A program made the position numbers and the translations under genes. From positions 434,001 to 498,000 of the forward strand of contig NZ_CP022412.2 in the NCBI RefSeq assembly GCF_002222615.2: a DNA stretch of 64,000 nucleotides, in the 5' to 3' direction. Positions 1 to 8,794 of the stretch are shown piece after piece; position 1 is the first letter of the stretch, and every line of letters starts with the position of its first letter. The notes beneath the pieces are model-generated. The model worked only from the letters and a program-made list of their open reading frames with translations. It did not search any database and was not told where the DNA came from. Origin of the DNA: Bacteroides caccae. GTDB taxonomy: Bacteria; Bacteroidota; Bacteroidia; Bacteroidales; Bacteroidaceae.

Positions 1-83
1 CAGAGAAAAAATTGTAAATCGTTTCATGGTTAGTTAATTAAATTAATACAAGGTTTATTAATAAGGGGGAATAATTTCTTTTA

Positions 84-2540
84 TCACATAGGGTCTACAT
101 CATAGTAGACTATCAGGGACTTATAACGCTCATCTTCTATCATCTCCCGTTGAATGCGCAAAAGCAGTTCCCGGGCACGCCCCATTGGGGCATTCTGTTC
201 TATCTTCACAACGATCTTTTTGATGAACAGTGTCTGGATACGGGCAACAGGAGGTTTATCCGGTCCCAGCACCCGGTTGCCGAATACTGCCCTCAACTTG
301 CCGGCCATTACCGCCGCCATTTGATCCAGCAACGACTCATTATGATTTTTCAGATAAACATATACCAGGCGATAATAAGGAGGATAGTGGAACATCTGAC
401 GCTCCGCCAGTTGCCCGCCTACCATATCTTCATAGTCATTGGCAATCACCTGATGAATAATAGGGTGGTCGATACTCTTGGTCTGGAGTATCACACGTCC
501 GCGTTTATTCTTACGCCCGGCGCGTCCCGCTACTTGTGCCATTAGCTGGAAGGCACGTTCGTAAGAACGGAAATCGGGATAATTCAACATCGTATCGGCA
601 TTCAGTATTCCGACGATACTTACATGGTCGAAGTCCAAACCCTTCGACACCATTTGCGTACCGATCAGAATATCGGTCTTTCCCTGTTCAAAGTCTGCAA
701 TAATCTTTTCGTAAGCAGAGCGGGTGCGGGTGGTATCCAAATCCATACGCGCCACGGCTGCTTCGGGGAAAAGGATTTTGATGTCGTCCTCAATCTTTTC
801 CGTACCAAAGCCGCGGTTCACCAGTTCCGTACCTTCGCAAGCGGGACAGGCCTTCGGAAGTTGATAGGTATAGCCGCAATAGTGGCAGGTCAGTTGATTG
901 ATTCCTTTGTGGTAAGTCAGGCTCACATCACAGTTTTTGCACTTCGGCACCCAGCCGCAAGTACGGCATTCTATCATGGGAGCGAAGCCGCGACGGTTCT
1001 GGAAAAGAATCACCTGTTCCTTCTGTTCCAGGGCTTCTTTCATATATTGTACCAGCAAAGGCGAGAACTGTCCGACCATTCGTTTCTTACGGTGCAGTTC
1101 CTTGATATCTACCGGGATAATCTCCGGCAACTGAATCTCTTTATAGCGTTCTTTCAGTTGGACAAAGCCGTATTTTCCGTCCGTCGCGTTCTGCCATGTC
1201 TCGATAGAAGGAGTAGCCGTTCCCAACAGTGTTTTAGCTCCATACATGGCAGCCAGTACAATAGCTGCGCTACGTGCATGATAACGGGGAGCAGGGTCTT
1301 GCTGCTTATAAGTATTCTCGTGTTCCTCGTCCACAATCACCAGTCCCAGGTTCCGGAAAGGGAGGAAAACGGAAGAACGGACTCCCAAAATAATATCATA
1401 ACCATTTTCTCCCAACTGTTTCCGCCATATCTCCACCCGTTCGGCGTCGGGAAACTTAGAGTGATAAATGCCCAGCCGAGAGCCGAAAACCCGTTGCAGA
1501 CGTTCTGTAATCTGGGTAGTCAGGGCAATCTCAGGCAACAAATACAATACTTGCTTTCCCTGACGAATAGTTTCTTCTATCAGATGAATATATACTTCCG
1601 TCTTACCACTGGACGTCACCCCATGAAGCAGGCAGACATTCTTTTCCCGGAAGGACTGTACGATTTCATCGTGTGCCCGTTGCTGAAACTCATTCAACGT
1701 ATTCAGTTCGACGACCTCCTTCACCTGCTGGTTCAACCGGCCGATCTCATGATGATAAATCTCAAATATCTTTTTCTCTACCAGACCGTTCAGAATGGAA
1801 GGCGACACATTGGCGCGTTGCAACAGTTCTTTCTTGGAGACTTCTTTCGGGACTTCATTTCCCAGAATCCCCGAACATTCCACATATTTCATCAACAATG
1901 CCAACTGCTTCGGAGCACGCGACAGGATATCAAACAGTATATGCAGCCGTTTTTCATCCGCCGAACCCGCAAGCCGCACCCGCGCCTCCGTCTTGGGTTT
2001 ATAAGTACGCCTCAACTCCTCCTTTACAAAAATCGCTTCTTTATCGAGCAGCGACTTGATGACAGTCAGAATATTTTTTATCCCGCTCTCCTTCTCCAGC
2101 TTAGTGACACACTGCTGTGCATCCACGGCAAGCAAATCCAGAATGCGCTGTTCACGTTCCGGCAATGGTGCATCCGCTTCAAAATCGGGATTATACTCTA
2201 CAATCGTTTCGCTTTCGAGTTTCAATCCCGAAGGCAGCGCCGCCTTATAAACATCCCCTTGCGTACAGAGATAATAATCGGCTATCCACTCCCAAAACTT
2301 GAATTGAACAGGCAATAATATAGGAGAAGCATCCAGCAATGCAGATATGTCCTTCACCTCATACTCCGTCGGAGCACAATAATGAACATTAAGAACGATA
2401 GCCGTATAGAACTTCTTCCGTCCGAAAGGAACTACCACGCGGCAACCGATCTTCACTTCTTCCGCACACTCATCCGGCAAAGAGTAAGTAAAGCTCTTTG
2501 GAAGCGGAAGCGGTAATATGACATCTACATACTTTTTCAT
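84..2540 (-). CDS. priA: Primosomal protein N' (replication restart helicase PriA)
   Basis: A superfamily 2 DNA helicase that recognises stalled forks and reloads the replicative helicase in the cytoplasm. Visible are an N-terminal 3'-DNA-binding region, a Walker A motif GVTSSGKT, a Walker B/DEAH-type box VDEEHENTYKQ, and between the helicase lobes a cysteine-rich zinc cluster (CRTCGW, CKNCDV, CHYCGY, CPAC) typical of PriA. The length of 818 aa is normal. I chose the ATG at 2540 over an upstream GTG nine bases earlier because it begins MKKYVDVILPLP, the usual N-terminus. It stands alone; the hairpin at 2564-2590 insulates it from the gene upstream. Function is certain from motifs. Confidence 0.97.
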   Translation of the reverse strand: MKKYVDVILPLPLPKSFTYSLPDECAEEVKIGCRVVVPFGRKKFYTAIVLNVHYCAPTEYEVKDISALLDASPILLPVQFKFWEWIADYYLCTQGDVYKAALPSGLKLESETIVEYNPDFEADAPLPEREQRILDLLAVDAQQCVTKLEKESGIKNILTVIKSLLDKEAIFVKEELRRTYKPKTEARVRLAGSADEKRLHILFDILSRAPKQLALLMKYVECSGILGNEVPKEVSKKELLQRANVSPSILNGLVEKKIFEIYHHEIGRLNQQVKEVVELNTLNEFQQRAHDEIVQSFREKNVCLLHGVTSSGKTEVYIHLIEETIRQGKQVLYLLPEIALTTQITERLQRVFGSRLGIYHSKFPDAERVEIWRKQLGENGYDIILGVRSSVFLPFRNLGLVIVDEEHENTYKQQDPAPRYHARSAAIVLAAMYGAKTLLGTATPSIETWQNATDGKYGFVQLKERYKEIQLPEIIPVDIKELHRKKRMVGQFSPLLVQYMKEALEQKEQVILFQNRRGFAPMIECRTCGWVPKCKNCDVSLTYHKGINQLTCHYCGYTYQLPKACPACEGTELVNRGFGTEKIEDDIKILFPEAAVARMDLDTTRTRSAYEKIIADFEQGKTDILIGTQMVSKGLDFDHVSIVGILNADTMLNYPDFRSYERAFQLMAQVAGRAGRKNKRGRVILQTKSIDHPIIHQVIANDYEDMVGGQLAERQMFHYPPYYRLVYVYLKNHNESLLDQMAAVMAGKLRAVFGNRVLGPDKPPVARIQTLFIKKIVVKIEQNAPMGRARELLLRIQREMIEDERYKSLIVYYDVDPM

Positions 2541-2563
2541 TGCAGGCACAAAGATATAAAAAA

Positions 2564-2590
2564 AGAGGCTTCCGACAGTCGAAAGCCTCT
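2564..2590 (-). terminator. Rho-independent terminator of the outer-membrane protein gene
   Basis: Stem AGAGGCT/AGCCTCT with a short central stem. Read on the minus strand it is followed by a run of seven T. It lies between the stop of the 2620-3192 gene and the start of priA, so it ends the former's transcript. Confidence 0.85.
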
Positions 2591-2619
2591 TGTTCTACTA
2601 TGTTAAAGTAAATTATCCG

Positions 2620-3192
2620 CTAAAAAATATAAGCAACAGATACCTGCCAAGTCTTGGTTTTATAGGAACCGCCGCCGTCAATATCAGCAGTGTCGCCCAA
2701 TGGGATATTATAATTAGCTCCCACCTGCAAATGGTTCAGCAACTTCAGACCGGCACCTACATTGATACCTACTTCCGCCTTCTTCTTGTCGATTCCGGTT
2801 TTCTTTTCAAAGTCGAAATAAAAATCAGGACCGGCAGCCAGATAAATACCGGCCAGGCTACCCAAGCCGATGTTATACTTCAAGTTAACCGGGATATCAA
2901 TACCGTTCTGCTTCACAGTAACATCCGCGTCGGCATCAGAAACCTTGATACCTCTTTGGGCAAAAAGCAACGCAGCATCTACCCCCAACCCTACGATTGG
3001 AATATTAAACTCAGCCATTGGGCCAATAAAGAAGCCGGTAAAATTATCCTTCTTAAAGTTTTCTTTCACATTAGAGAAGCTCGCTTTTGACAAGTTCAAA
3101 CCTCCCTTTACACCAAAATGTATTTGAGCCTGAGCAGGCATTGCCATACCAATACATACAGCAATCAATAAAGCACCAAAAATCTTTTTCAT
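2620..3192 (-). CDS. Outer-membrane beta-barrel protein (PorT/OMP_b-brl_2-like)
   Basis: A 190-residue exported protein. The N-terminus MKKIFGALLIAVCIGMAMPAQAQ is a clear signal peptide cut after AQA. The mature protein begins HFGVKGGLNLSKASFS and carries alternating hydrophobic/polar strands (FFIGPMAEFNIP, YNIGLGSLAGIYLAAG) ending in the aromatic terminus VSVAYIF, as expected of an eight-stranded Bacteroidetes barrel. The substrate or role is not evident. It is monocistronic with its own terminator. Confidence 0.85.
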   Translation of the reverse strand: MKKIFGALLIAVCIGMAMPAQAQIHFGVKGGLNLSKASFSNVKENFKKDNFTGFFIGPMAEFNIPIVGLGVDAALLFAQRGIKVSDADADVTVKQNGIDIPVNLKYNIGLGSLAGIYLAAGPDFYFDFEKKTGIDKKKAEVGINVGAGLKLLNHLQVGANYNIPLGDTADIDGGGSYKTKTWQVSVAYIF

Positions 3193-3726
3193 AAATTTAC
3201 GTGTTTATAATTCGGGACAAAGATATATAATTAGAATAAATAAACACAATTTATCGGTTTTTTGTTCGCTCAAAGTCGCTATTGTTCATCCACTCCTATT
3301 CCCGCGCCTTCTCTGATAGTTTAATTTCATTTCCGGATTCTCATACAGAATCTTTTGAACCAACAGGCACGACAGGCGGTTTGCGCCAATTTAGGAAGAT
3401 AATGATAACAACAGACATCCACGCCATGCATTTATATATAACACATCTCTAACTGATATGTTGATATACAGCCATTCACGTGGAGTATCTGTTGTATCAT
3501 CTCTCTCCTAAATAGAAACTGCTAGATTTCAGAAGTGAGAGATAATACACTTTTACTCCATTAGGAAATAAAAACGCCTTCTGCCAATTTCATCACGCTG
3601 ATGAGCAGAAAGCGTATGACAAAGATATATCTTTTTTTGAAATGCAGCAGAAATACAGGAATAAATACAGGAAGTTCTGTATTATCCGACTACTCTCTTC
3701 CATATAAAAAAACGAAAATCCTCTTT

Positions 3727-3832
3727 CAACCTATCACCTACTTTGCCAATCCCTTTATTCATCATGCTTTCAGAACGGTGATAGGTTGTTTGCAACCTAT
3801 CACCTCATCTATCACCTATCACCTGCTAATTT
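3727..3832. repeat. CCTATCACC repeat cluster with a 12-bp palindrome
   Basis: ACCTATCACC or close variants occurs at 3729, 3796 and 3815-3829. One copy is mirrored to make a perfect palindrome GGTGATAGGTTG (3777-3788) / CAACCTATCACC (3793-3804) with a four-base loop. Function unknown; it may be a transcript end or a small repeat element. Confidence 0.55.
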
Positions 3833-3937
3833 GGATAAAATCTACTGTAAACGAAAGCGGTAACTAGGGGCAATTTCTGTTTCCCGATGAGGAACAAAGT
3901 GCTTCAAGGCATGAAACGATTGGTTTCAAGGCTCTGA

Positions 3938-3969
3938 AACTTTAGTTTCAAGCGTTTGAAACTAAAGTT
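3938..3969. repeat. Perfect 14-bp inverted repeat
   Basis: Arms AACTTTAGTTTCAA (3938-3951) and TTGAAACTAAAGTT (3956-3969) with a four-base loop, preceded by two further GTTTCAAG(C/G) words. No T-run follows on either strand, so a terminator is not clearly supported. Confidence 0.6.
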
Positions 3970-4054
3970 GCGCCGCAGGAAACAAGTGGTTAGATTATAT
4001 ATTGGCTAATAAGGAAGGAGAGGCGTACTTCTGCAAATTTGGTGGTAATTTAGC

Positions 4055-4224
4055 AAGTCGGTAGTATCTCCATTCCCCTCCTTTCGGGAAGGAGGGGTGG
4101 CTGAAAGCCGGGGTGGTAGGTGGACACACAATGCTGATAATAACCGACTTACGCATTCACCTACCACCTCCCCCTACGGGGACTCCTCCTTCCCGAAGGA
4201 GGAGAATGGAGTTACTACCGACTT
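4055..4224. repeat. 170-bp inverted-repeat (MITE/REP-like) element
   Basis: The outer arms run inward from AAGTCGGTAGTA...CTCCATTC at 4055 and from its complement ending at 4224, roughly 40 bases long with few mismatches. Inside is a second pair, GGTGGTAGGTG and CACCTACCACC. Each arm also has its own small palindrome CCTTTCGGGAAGG or CCTTCCCGAAGG. The nested symmetry and absence of coding suggest a mobile palindromic repeat or a structured RNA. Confidence 0.7.
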
Positions 4225-4242
4225 TTAGATAGCCTCTTGCTA

Positions 4243-5613
4243 TTATGAGAACAAATCATTTAATGCTTCACTCATACTGGGGTGAGTAAAGATGAAATCA
4301 CGCAGAAAAGTATAATCCTGCCCTGTCTTCATGGCGACAGCAACCGTGTTGATTACCTCACCGGAATCGGGGGCAAACAATACACAGCCTAATATTTTTC
4401 CCGTATTCTTATCAATGATAGCTTTCAACAGGCCGTCCGTTTCTCCCAATGTCTTGGCTCTCGGTATTGCCATAACGGGTAACTTCTTCACAATAATATC
4501 CCGATTCTGCCGGCGGGCTTCCTCTTCATTCAGACCGATACGGGACAATGGCGGGTCGATAAAGACAGAGTAACTGACCGGATTACGGTCGCCCGTCCGC
4601 CGTTCTTTATCGCCGAATAAGTCTTCACGGACAATCCGGTAATCATCCAATGAGATATAAGTAAATTGCAATCCGCCTTTCACATCGCCTACGGCGCGTA
4701 TATTCGGATTAGTCGTTTTCAGGTATTCATCGACAATGATAGCTCCACGCACATCCACCTCTACTCCGGCCACTTCCAGATTCAAGTCTTTCGTGTTAGG
4801 CCGCCGTCCGGTGGCCAGCAACACTGCGTCGGCTTCAAGCACAAACACCTCGTTAGTCTGCGAATCGGCGAAAGTGACGATTGCTTTATCTTCAACACGA
4901 TTCACCGACTGCACCTTGGCGTTCATCCGGAAAACAATACCTTTCTTCTCCAATGTCTCTTTTACGCTTGCAGCAATATCGCGGTCCTCACGGGCTATCA
5001 GTTCCGGATAACTTTCGAGCACCGTCACCTGCGAACCGAACGAAGCATACATAGACGCAAACTCCAAACCGATATAACCGCCGCCGATAATGACCAGACG
5101 ACGGGGAAGGTCGGCCAGTTCCATAATCGAGGTGCTGGTATAGACAAACGGATTACCCGCAACTCCCTCAATAGGAGGAATCACCGTTTCCGCTCCCGTA
5201 TCGATAATGATCTGCTTTGATGTCAACCGTATTTCTTCCGTAGCCGTGCGGACAGCAACCACATCGGCGGAAACAAAAGAACCTATGCCCGTATAGACGG
5301 TCACATTGGGGTTATCCGCCAGATTATGGTAATTCTTGTTTCGCAATGCACTTGTCACGGACTCCTTCACAGAGACAGCATTCCGGTAGAACTCACTTCT
5401 TTCTTCAAATGTGGCGTCCTTCAGAGCCGAAGCCATTTTTGCCTGATGCACCAATGTCTTTGTGGGAATACACCCTATATTAATACACGTTCCCCCGTAC
5501 ATCTTGTCCGAACGTTCAATAATGGCAACCTTCTGCCCACGCTTTGCAAACTCTGCCGCAAGGGTCTTTCCGCCCTTACCGAAACCGATAATAATAACAT
5601 CAAATGCATTCAT
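4243..5613 (-). CDS. rclA: RclA-like FAD/NAD(P) disulfide oxidoreductase
   Basis: A flavoprotein of the pyridine-nucleotide disulfide reductase class I family, 456 aa. It shows the FAD-binding GFGKGGKT at the N-terminus, the redox-active pair in GGTCINIGCIPTKT (C43, C48), the NAD(P)-binding IIGGGYIGLEFA, and a dimerisation domain ending FIFTHPSMSEALNDLF. The cysteine context, the GGLQFTYISLDDYRIV segment and the C-terminus match what I recall of E. coli RclA, a cupric reductase giving resistance to reactive chlorine, better than lipoamide dehydrogenase or MerA; the MerA metal-binding extensions are absent. A role in oxidative or copper stress is inference. Monocistronic. Confidence 0.85.
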   Translation of the reverse strand: MNAFDVIIIGFGKGGKTLAAEFAKRGQKVAIIERSDKMYGGTCINIGCIPTKTLVHQAKMASALKDATFEERSEFYRNAVSVKESVTSALRNKNYHNLADNPNVTVYTGIGSFVSADVVAVRTATEEIRLTSKQIIIDTGAETVIPPIEGVAGNPFVYTSTSIMELADLPRRLVIIGGGYIGLEFASMYASFGSQVTVLESYPELIAREDRDIAASVKETLEKKGIVFRMNAKVQSVNRVEDKAIVTFADSQTNEVFVLEADAVLLATGRRPNTKDLNLEVAGVEVDVRGAIIVDEYLKTTNPNIRAVGDVKGGLQFTYISLDDYRIVREDLFGDKERRTGDRNPVSYSVFIDPPLSRIGLNEEEARRQNRDIIVKKLPVMAIPRAKTLGETDGLLKAIIDKNTGKILGCVLFAPDSGEVINTVAVAMKTGQDYTFLRDFIFTHPSMSEALNDLFS

Positions 5614-5767
5614 ATCTATATACTTTTAATTGGTTCTGATTAGACCTTGCCAGGTTCATCTTTAAATGATAATGCAAAGGTCGTTACTTCCGGAGGGATA
5701 AGCAATAACCATTTTGCCGGATAAGTTAGCAATTATTCCCGAGAGGGGAAAAAGTAAGAAATAATGA

Positions 5768-5805
5768 AAGTCGCCGGCACAGATATGACATCTGCCCGGC
5801 GACTT
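5768..5805 (-). terminator. Terminator of aspA
   Basis: Arms AAGTCGCCGG (5768-5777) and CCGGCGACTT (5796-5805) with an inner AGATATGACATCT palindrome. On the minus strand it is followed by a T-rich tract. It sits 36 bases after the aspA stop. Confidence 0.8.
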
Positions 5806-5841
5806 ACCTATTGAATCAAATTCCACTTACTATCACATCAA

Positions 5842-7275
5842 TCAATGGTTCGGATGAATATCCAGTTTCACCGGTTTTATCATATTTTCCGGTTCGAGGA
5901 TAGTGTCCAGGTCTTCTTTGGAAAGGATGTCATGTTCAAGGACAAGTTCATAAACTCCCTTTCCTGTTTCCAACGCTTCTTTGGCTATTTTTGTAGAATG
6001 CTTATAGCCGATTACCGGATTCAGTGCGGTCACTACTCCGATACTGTTGTGCACATCTCTGCGGCATTTATCCTCATTCGCCGTGATACCGTCGATACAT
6101 AAAGTACGCAAAGTATCGAACCCATTCATCAATAAATCGGCAGACTCGAAACAGCACTGCGCCATTACGGGCTCCATTGCGTTCAGTTCCATTTGGGCGG
6201 CTTCACCGCTCATTGCCACACAAAGGTCGTTTCCTATCACTTTGTAGGCTACCTGATTCATCACTTCGGGAATGACAGGATTCACCTTTCCCGGCATAAT
6301 GGAAGAGCCGGGCTGCATGGCGGGCAGATTGATTTCTCCCAATCCGCAACGCGGGCCGGAAGCCAGCAAACGCAAGTCATTACATATCTTATTCATCTTG
6401 ACAGCCACACGCCTCATCGCAGCCGAATAGCCTACCATGCAGGAAGTATCCGAGGTGGCCCCCACCAGATCATCCGCCAGTTTTATATCCAGTCCCGTTA
6501 TCTTACGCAAAGCGGCGATACACTTTTCGGCATATTCCGGTTCGGCGGTGATTCCGGTTCCAATAGCCGTAGCACCCATATTGACTGTCAGAAAATCCTG
6601 TGCGGCAAAATCGAGGTTCTTCACTTCATGCCGGAGAATGCTTGCAAAGCCGTTGAAAGTCTGTCCGAGTGTCATCGGTACAGCGTCTTCCAGTTGGGTA
6701 CGCCCCATTTTGATGACATGGGCAAATTCTGTTGCTTTCTTGCGGAAAGATTCAATCAGTACCTCAAAATGTTTTACCAGTTTGAGGTGGGTGTAGTACA
6801 GTCCGATGTGAATGGCGGTAGGATAAGCGTCATTGGTAGACTGCGAACGGTTCACATGATCGTTGGGCGAACAGTATTGATACTCCCCTCGCTGATGTCC
6901 CATTAATTCCAACGCACGGTTGGCAATCACTTCGTTGGCGTTCATATTCGTAGTAGTACCCGCGCCTCCCTGAATCATGTCTACCGGGAACTGGTCGTGA
7001 TGTTTCCCTTCCAGTATTTCTTTACAGGCCTTCAAGATAGCGTCCGCCTGTTCTTCCGTCAACAAGTCCAGTTCGCGATTGGCAACGGCAGCTCCCATTT
7101 TTGTAATAGCCAATGCCTGAATAAACAGAGGATATTCATTCAAGTGGAACTTACTGATGCGAAAGTTTTCAATACCACGGAGTGTCTGCACTCCGTACAG
7201 TGCACTTTCCGGCACTTCACGACTACCTATCAAGTCGCTTTCTGTACGAGTTTTTTTTGATAAATTCTGTTCCAT
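5842..7275 (-). CDS. aspA: Aspartate ammonia-lyase
   Basis: Catalyses L-aspartate to fumarate plus ammonia. The fumarase/aspartase signature GSSIMPGKVNP is present, as are the N-terminal ESDLIGSREVPESALYG and the active-site TNMNANEVIANRA segment. The length of 477 aa is usual for AspA. The C-terminal GKGVYELVLE is aspartase-like, unlike fumarase C. It is divergent from dcuB-ansB-porin, so the cluster as a whole converts asparagine to fumarate for respiration and nitrogen supply. The 5' region has nested inverted repeats (7290-7341) right in front of the start, suggesting regulation by a repressor, an activator or transcript structure. Confidence 0.96.
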   Translation of the reverse strand: MEQNLSKKTRTESDLIGSREVPESALYGVQTLRGIENFRISKFHLNEYPLFIQALAITKMGAAVANRELDLLTEEQADAILKACKEILEGKHHDQFPVDMIQGGAGTTTNMNANEVIANRALELMGHQRGEYQYCSPNDHVNRSQSTNDAYPTAIHIGLYYTHLKLVKHFEVLIESFRKKATEFAHVIKMGRTQLEDAVPMTLGQTFNGFASILRHEVKNLDFAAQDFLTVNMGATAIGTGITAEPEYAEKCIAALRKITGLDIKLADDLVGATSDTSCMVGYSAAMRRVAVKMNKICNDLRLLASGPRCGLGEINLPAMQPGSSIMPGKVNPVIPEVMNQVAYKVIGNDLCVAMSGEAAQMELNAMEPVMAQCCFESADLLMNGFDTLRTLCIDGITANEDKCRRDVHNSIGVVTALNPVIGYKHSTKIAKEALETGKGVYELVLEHDILSKEDLDTILEPENMIKPVKLDIHPNH

Positions 7276-7289
7276 ATCGGTTGTTTTAT

Positions 7290-7341
7290 AACAATAACAT
7301 TTTGGTTAGTACTTATATAACCAACGAGAAAGGTTATTGTT
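7290..7341. promoter_or_regulatory. Nested inverted repeats upstream of aspA
   Basis: Outer perfect arms AACAATAAC (7290-7298) and GTTATTGTT (7333-7341) enclose inner perfect arms TTGGTTA (7302-7308) and TAACCAA (7318-7324). The element lies 15 bases upstream of the aspA start codon in the aspA/dcuB divergent region. It could be paired operators or a 5'-leader hairpin of aspA. Confidence 0.6.
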
Positions 7342-7420
7342 TTAATAAATATGCAAAAACTATTCAATAACTTTTTTGTTGTTAATACAAGAAAAAGAAA
7401 ATACAAAGAGAGAAATCACT

Positions 7421-7428
7421 TATCTTTG
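7421..7428 (+). promoter_or_regulatory. -7 box of the dcuB-ansB-porin promoter
   Basis: TATCTTTG matches the Bacteroides primary-sigma -7 consensus TAnnTTTG and sits 23 bases ahead of the dcuB start. A clear -33 element is not obvious. Confidence 0.6.
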
Positions 7429-7451
7429 TTTCGAACTTAAAACAACAACCT

Positions 7452-8762
7452 ATGATATTACAATTAGCATTTGTTCTGACAGCCATTATTATTGGCGCAC
7501 GCCTGGGAGGTATCGGACTCGGTGTTATGGGAGGCGTCGGATTGGCGATACTCACGTTCGGTTTTGGTTTACAGCCTACCGCCCCTCCTATCGACGTCAT
7601 GTTGATGATTGCCGCCGTTATCTCGGCAGCTTCCTGTATGCAAGCCGCCGGAGGACTGGATTATATGGTGAAACTGGCAGAACATTTGCTCCGTAAAAAC
7701 CCGTCACACGTCACACTGTTGAGCCCGTTGGTGACTTACCTTTTCACGTTCGTTGCAGGAACGGGGCACGTGGCCTATTCCGTACTGCCGGTCATTGCAG
7801 AAGTCGCCACCGAAACCAAGATTCGTCCGGAACGTCCGCTCGGCATTGCGGTGATCGCTTCCCAGCAGGCTATTACGGCAAGTCCTATTTCCGCCGCTAC
7901 CGTTGCGTTACTCGGACTATTGGCCGGTTTTGACATCACTCTGTTCGACATCCTTAAAATCACAATTCCCGCTACAATAGTAGGCGTGTTGGTAGGCGCA
8001 TTATTCTCCATGAAAGTCGGCAAAGAACTGGTGGAAGACCCCGAATATCAGAAACGCCTGAAAGAAGGTCTCTTCAATAGCAAGAAGGTGGAGATTCAAG
8101 ACGTAAAGAACAAACGTTCCGCCATGCTTTCCGTTATCATTTTTATATTGGCGACTGCCTTCATCGTCCTTTTCGGTTCTTTCGAAGGGATGCGTCCCAG
8201 CTTCCTTATCGATGGAGAGATAATTACATTGGGAATGTCCTCTATCATCGAAATTGTCATGTTATCGGCTGCCGCCATTATCCTGATAGTGACCCGGACG
8301 GACGGTATCAAGGCAACGCAGGGTTCTGTATTCCCGGCCGGGATGCAAGCTGTCATCGCCATCTTCGGTATCGCCTGGATGGGAGATACTTTTCTTCAGG
8401 GGAATATGGCACAGCTTACTTTCTCTATTGAGGGAATTGTCCGTCAGATGCCGTGGTTGTTCGGTATCGCCCTGTTCGTGATGTCCATCCTGCTATATAG
8501 CCAGGCAGCCACCGTGCGGGCATTGGTGCCGCTTGGGATTGCGTTGGGCATTTCGCCTTATATGCTGATTGCCCTGTTCCCGGCAGTAAACGGATATTTC
8601 TTTATTCCGAACTACCCTACCGTAGTGGCCGCCATAAATTTCGACCGGACGGGGACAACAAAAATCGGTAAATATGTGTTGAATCATTCGTTCATGATGC
8701 CCGGACTGGTGTCTACGGTCGTGGCGATTGCTTTGGGATTGCTCTTTATACAAATATTCTAA
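7452..8762 (+). CDS. dcuB: Anaerobic C4-dicarboxylate transporter DcuB
   Basis: An inner-membrane antiporter of the Dcu family, exchanging aspartate, fumarate or malate for succinate. The protein is 436 aa and hydrophobic throughout, with about ten to twelve membrane spans. It has typical Dcu segments such as AGTGHVAYSVLPVIAEVA, ASQQAITASPISAATVALLGLL and PNYPTVVAAINFDRTGTTKIG. It is the first gene of an operon with ansB (32 bases downstream) and a porin, and is divergent from aspA, which fits import of aspartate and export of succinate during fumarate respiration. Confidence 0.93.
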   Translation: MILQLAFVLTAIIIGARLGGIGLGVMGGVGLAILTFGFGLQPTAPPIDVMLMIAAVISAASCMQAAGGLDYMVKLAEHLLRKNPSHVTLLSPLVTYLFTFVAGTGHVAYSVLPVIAEVATETKIRPERPLGIAVIASQQAITASPISAATVALLGLLAGFDITLFDILKITIPATIVGVLVGALFSMKVGKELVEDPEYQKRLKEGLFNSKKVEIQDVKNKRSAMLSVIIFILATAFIVLFGSFEGMRPSFLIDGEIITLGMSSIIEIVMLSAAAIILIVTRTDGIKATQGSVFPAGMQAVIAIFGIAWMGDTFLQGNMAQLTFSIEGIVRQMPWLFGIALFVMSILLYSQAATVRALVPLGIALGISPYMLIALFPAVNGYFFIPNYPTVVAAINFDRTGTTKIGKYVLNHSFMMPGLVSTVVAIALGLLFIQIF

Positions 8763-8794
8763 CTATATATTATTAACCTAAACATCATTCAGTT

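Larger units (their letters stand above)
3193..4242. other. About 1 kb non-coding stretch rich in inverted repeats
   Basis: No convincing gene. Short open frames here (for example 3601-3867) lack a ribosome site and any family features. The stretch holds a run of short CTATCACC-type repeats (3727-3830), a 14-bp-arm palindrome (3938-3969) and a 170-bp inverted-repeat element (4055-4224), each listed separately. It looks like a graveyard of small palindromic elements between two convergent-neutral core genes. Confidence 0.6.

Noticed and set aside
624..2318. Long plus-strand open frame of 564 codons
   Set aside because: It is fully antisense to priA, has a composition unlike a protein and no motif. 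It arises from codon bias of the real gene.
3601..3867. 88-codon open frame in the repeat-rich gap
   Set aside because: No ribosome site, its codons run through the CCTATCACC repeats and palindrome, and it resembles no protein family.
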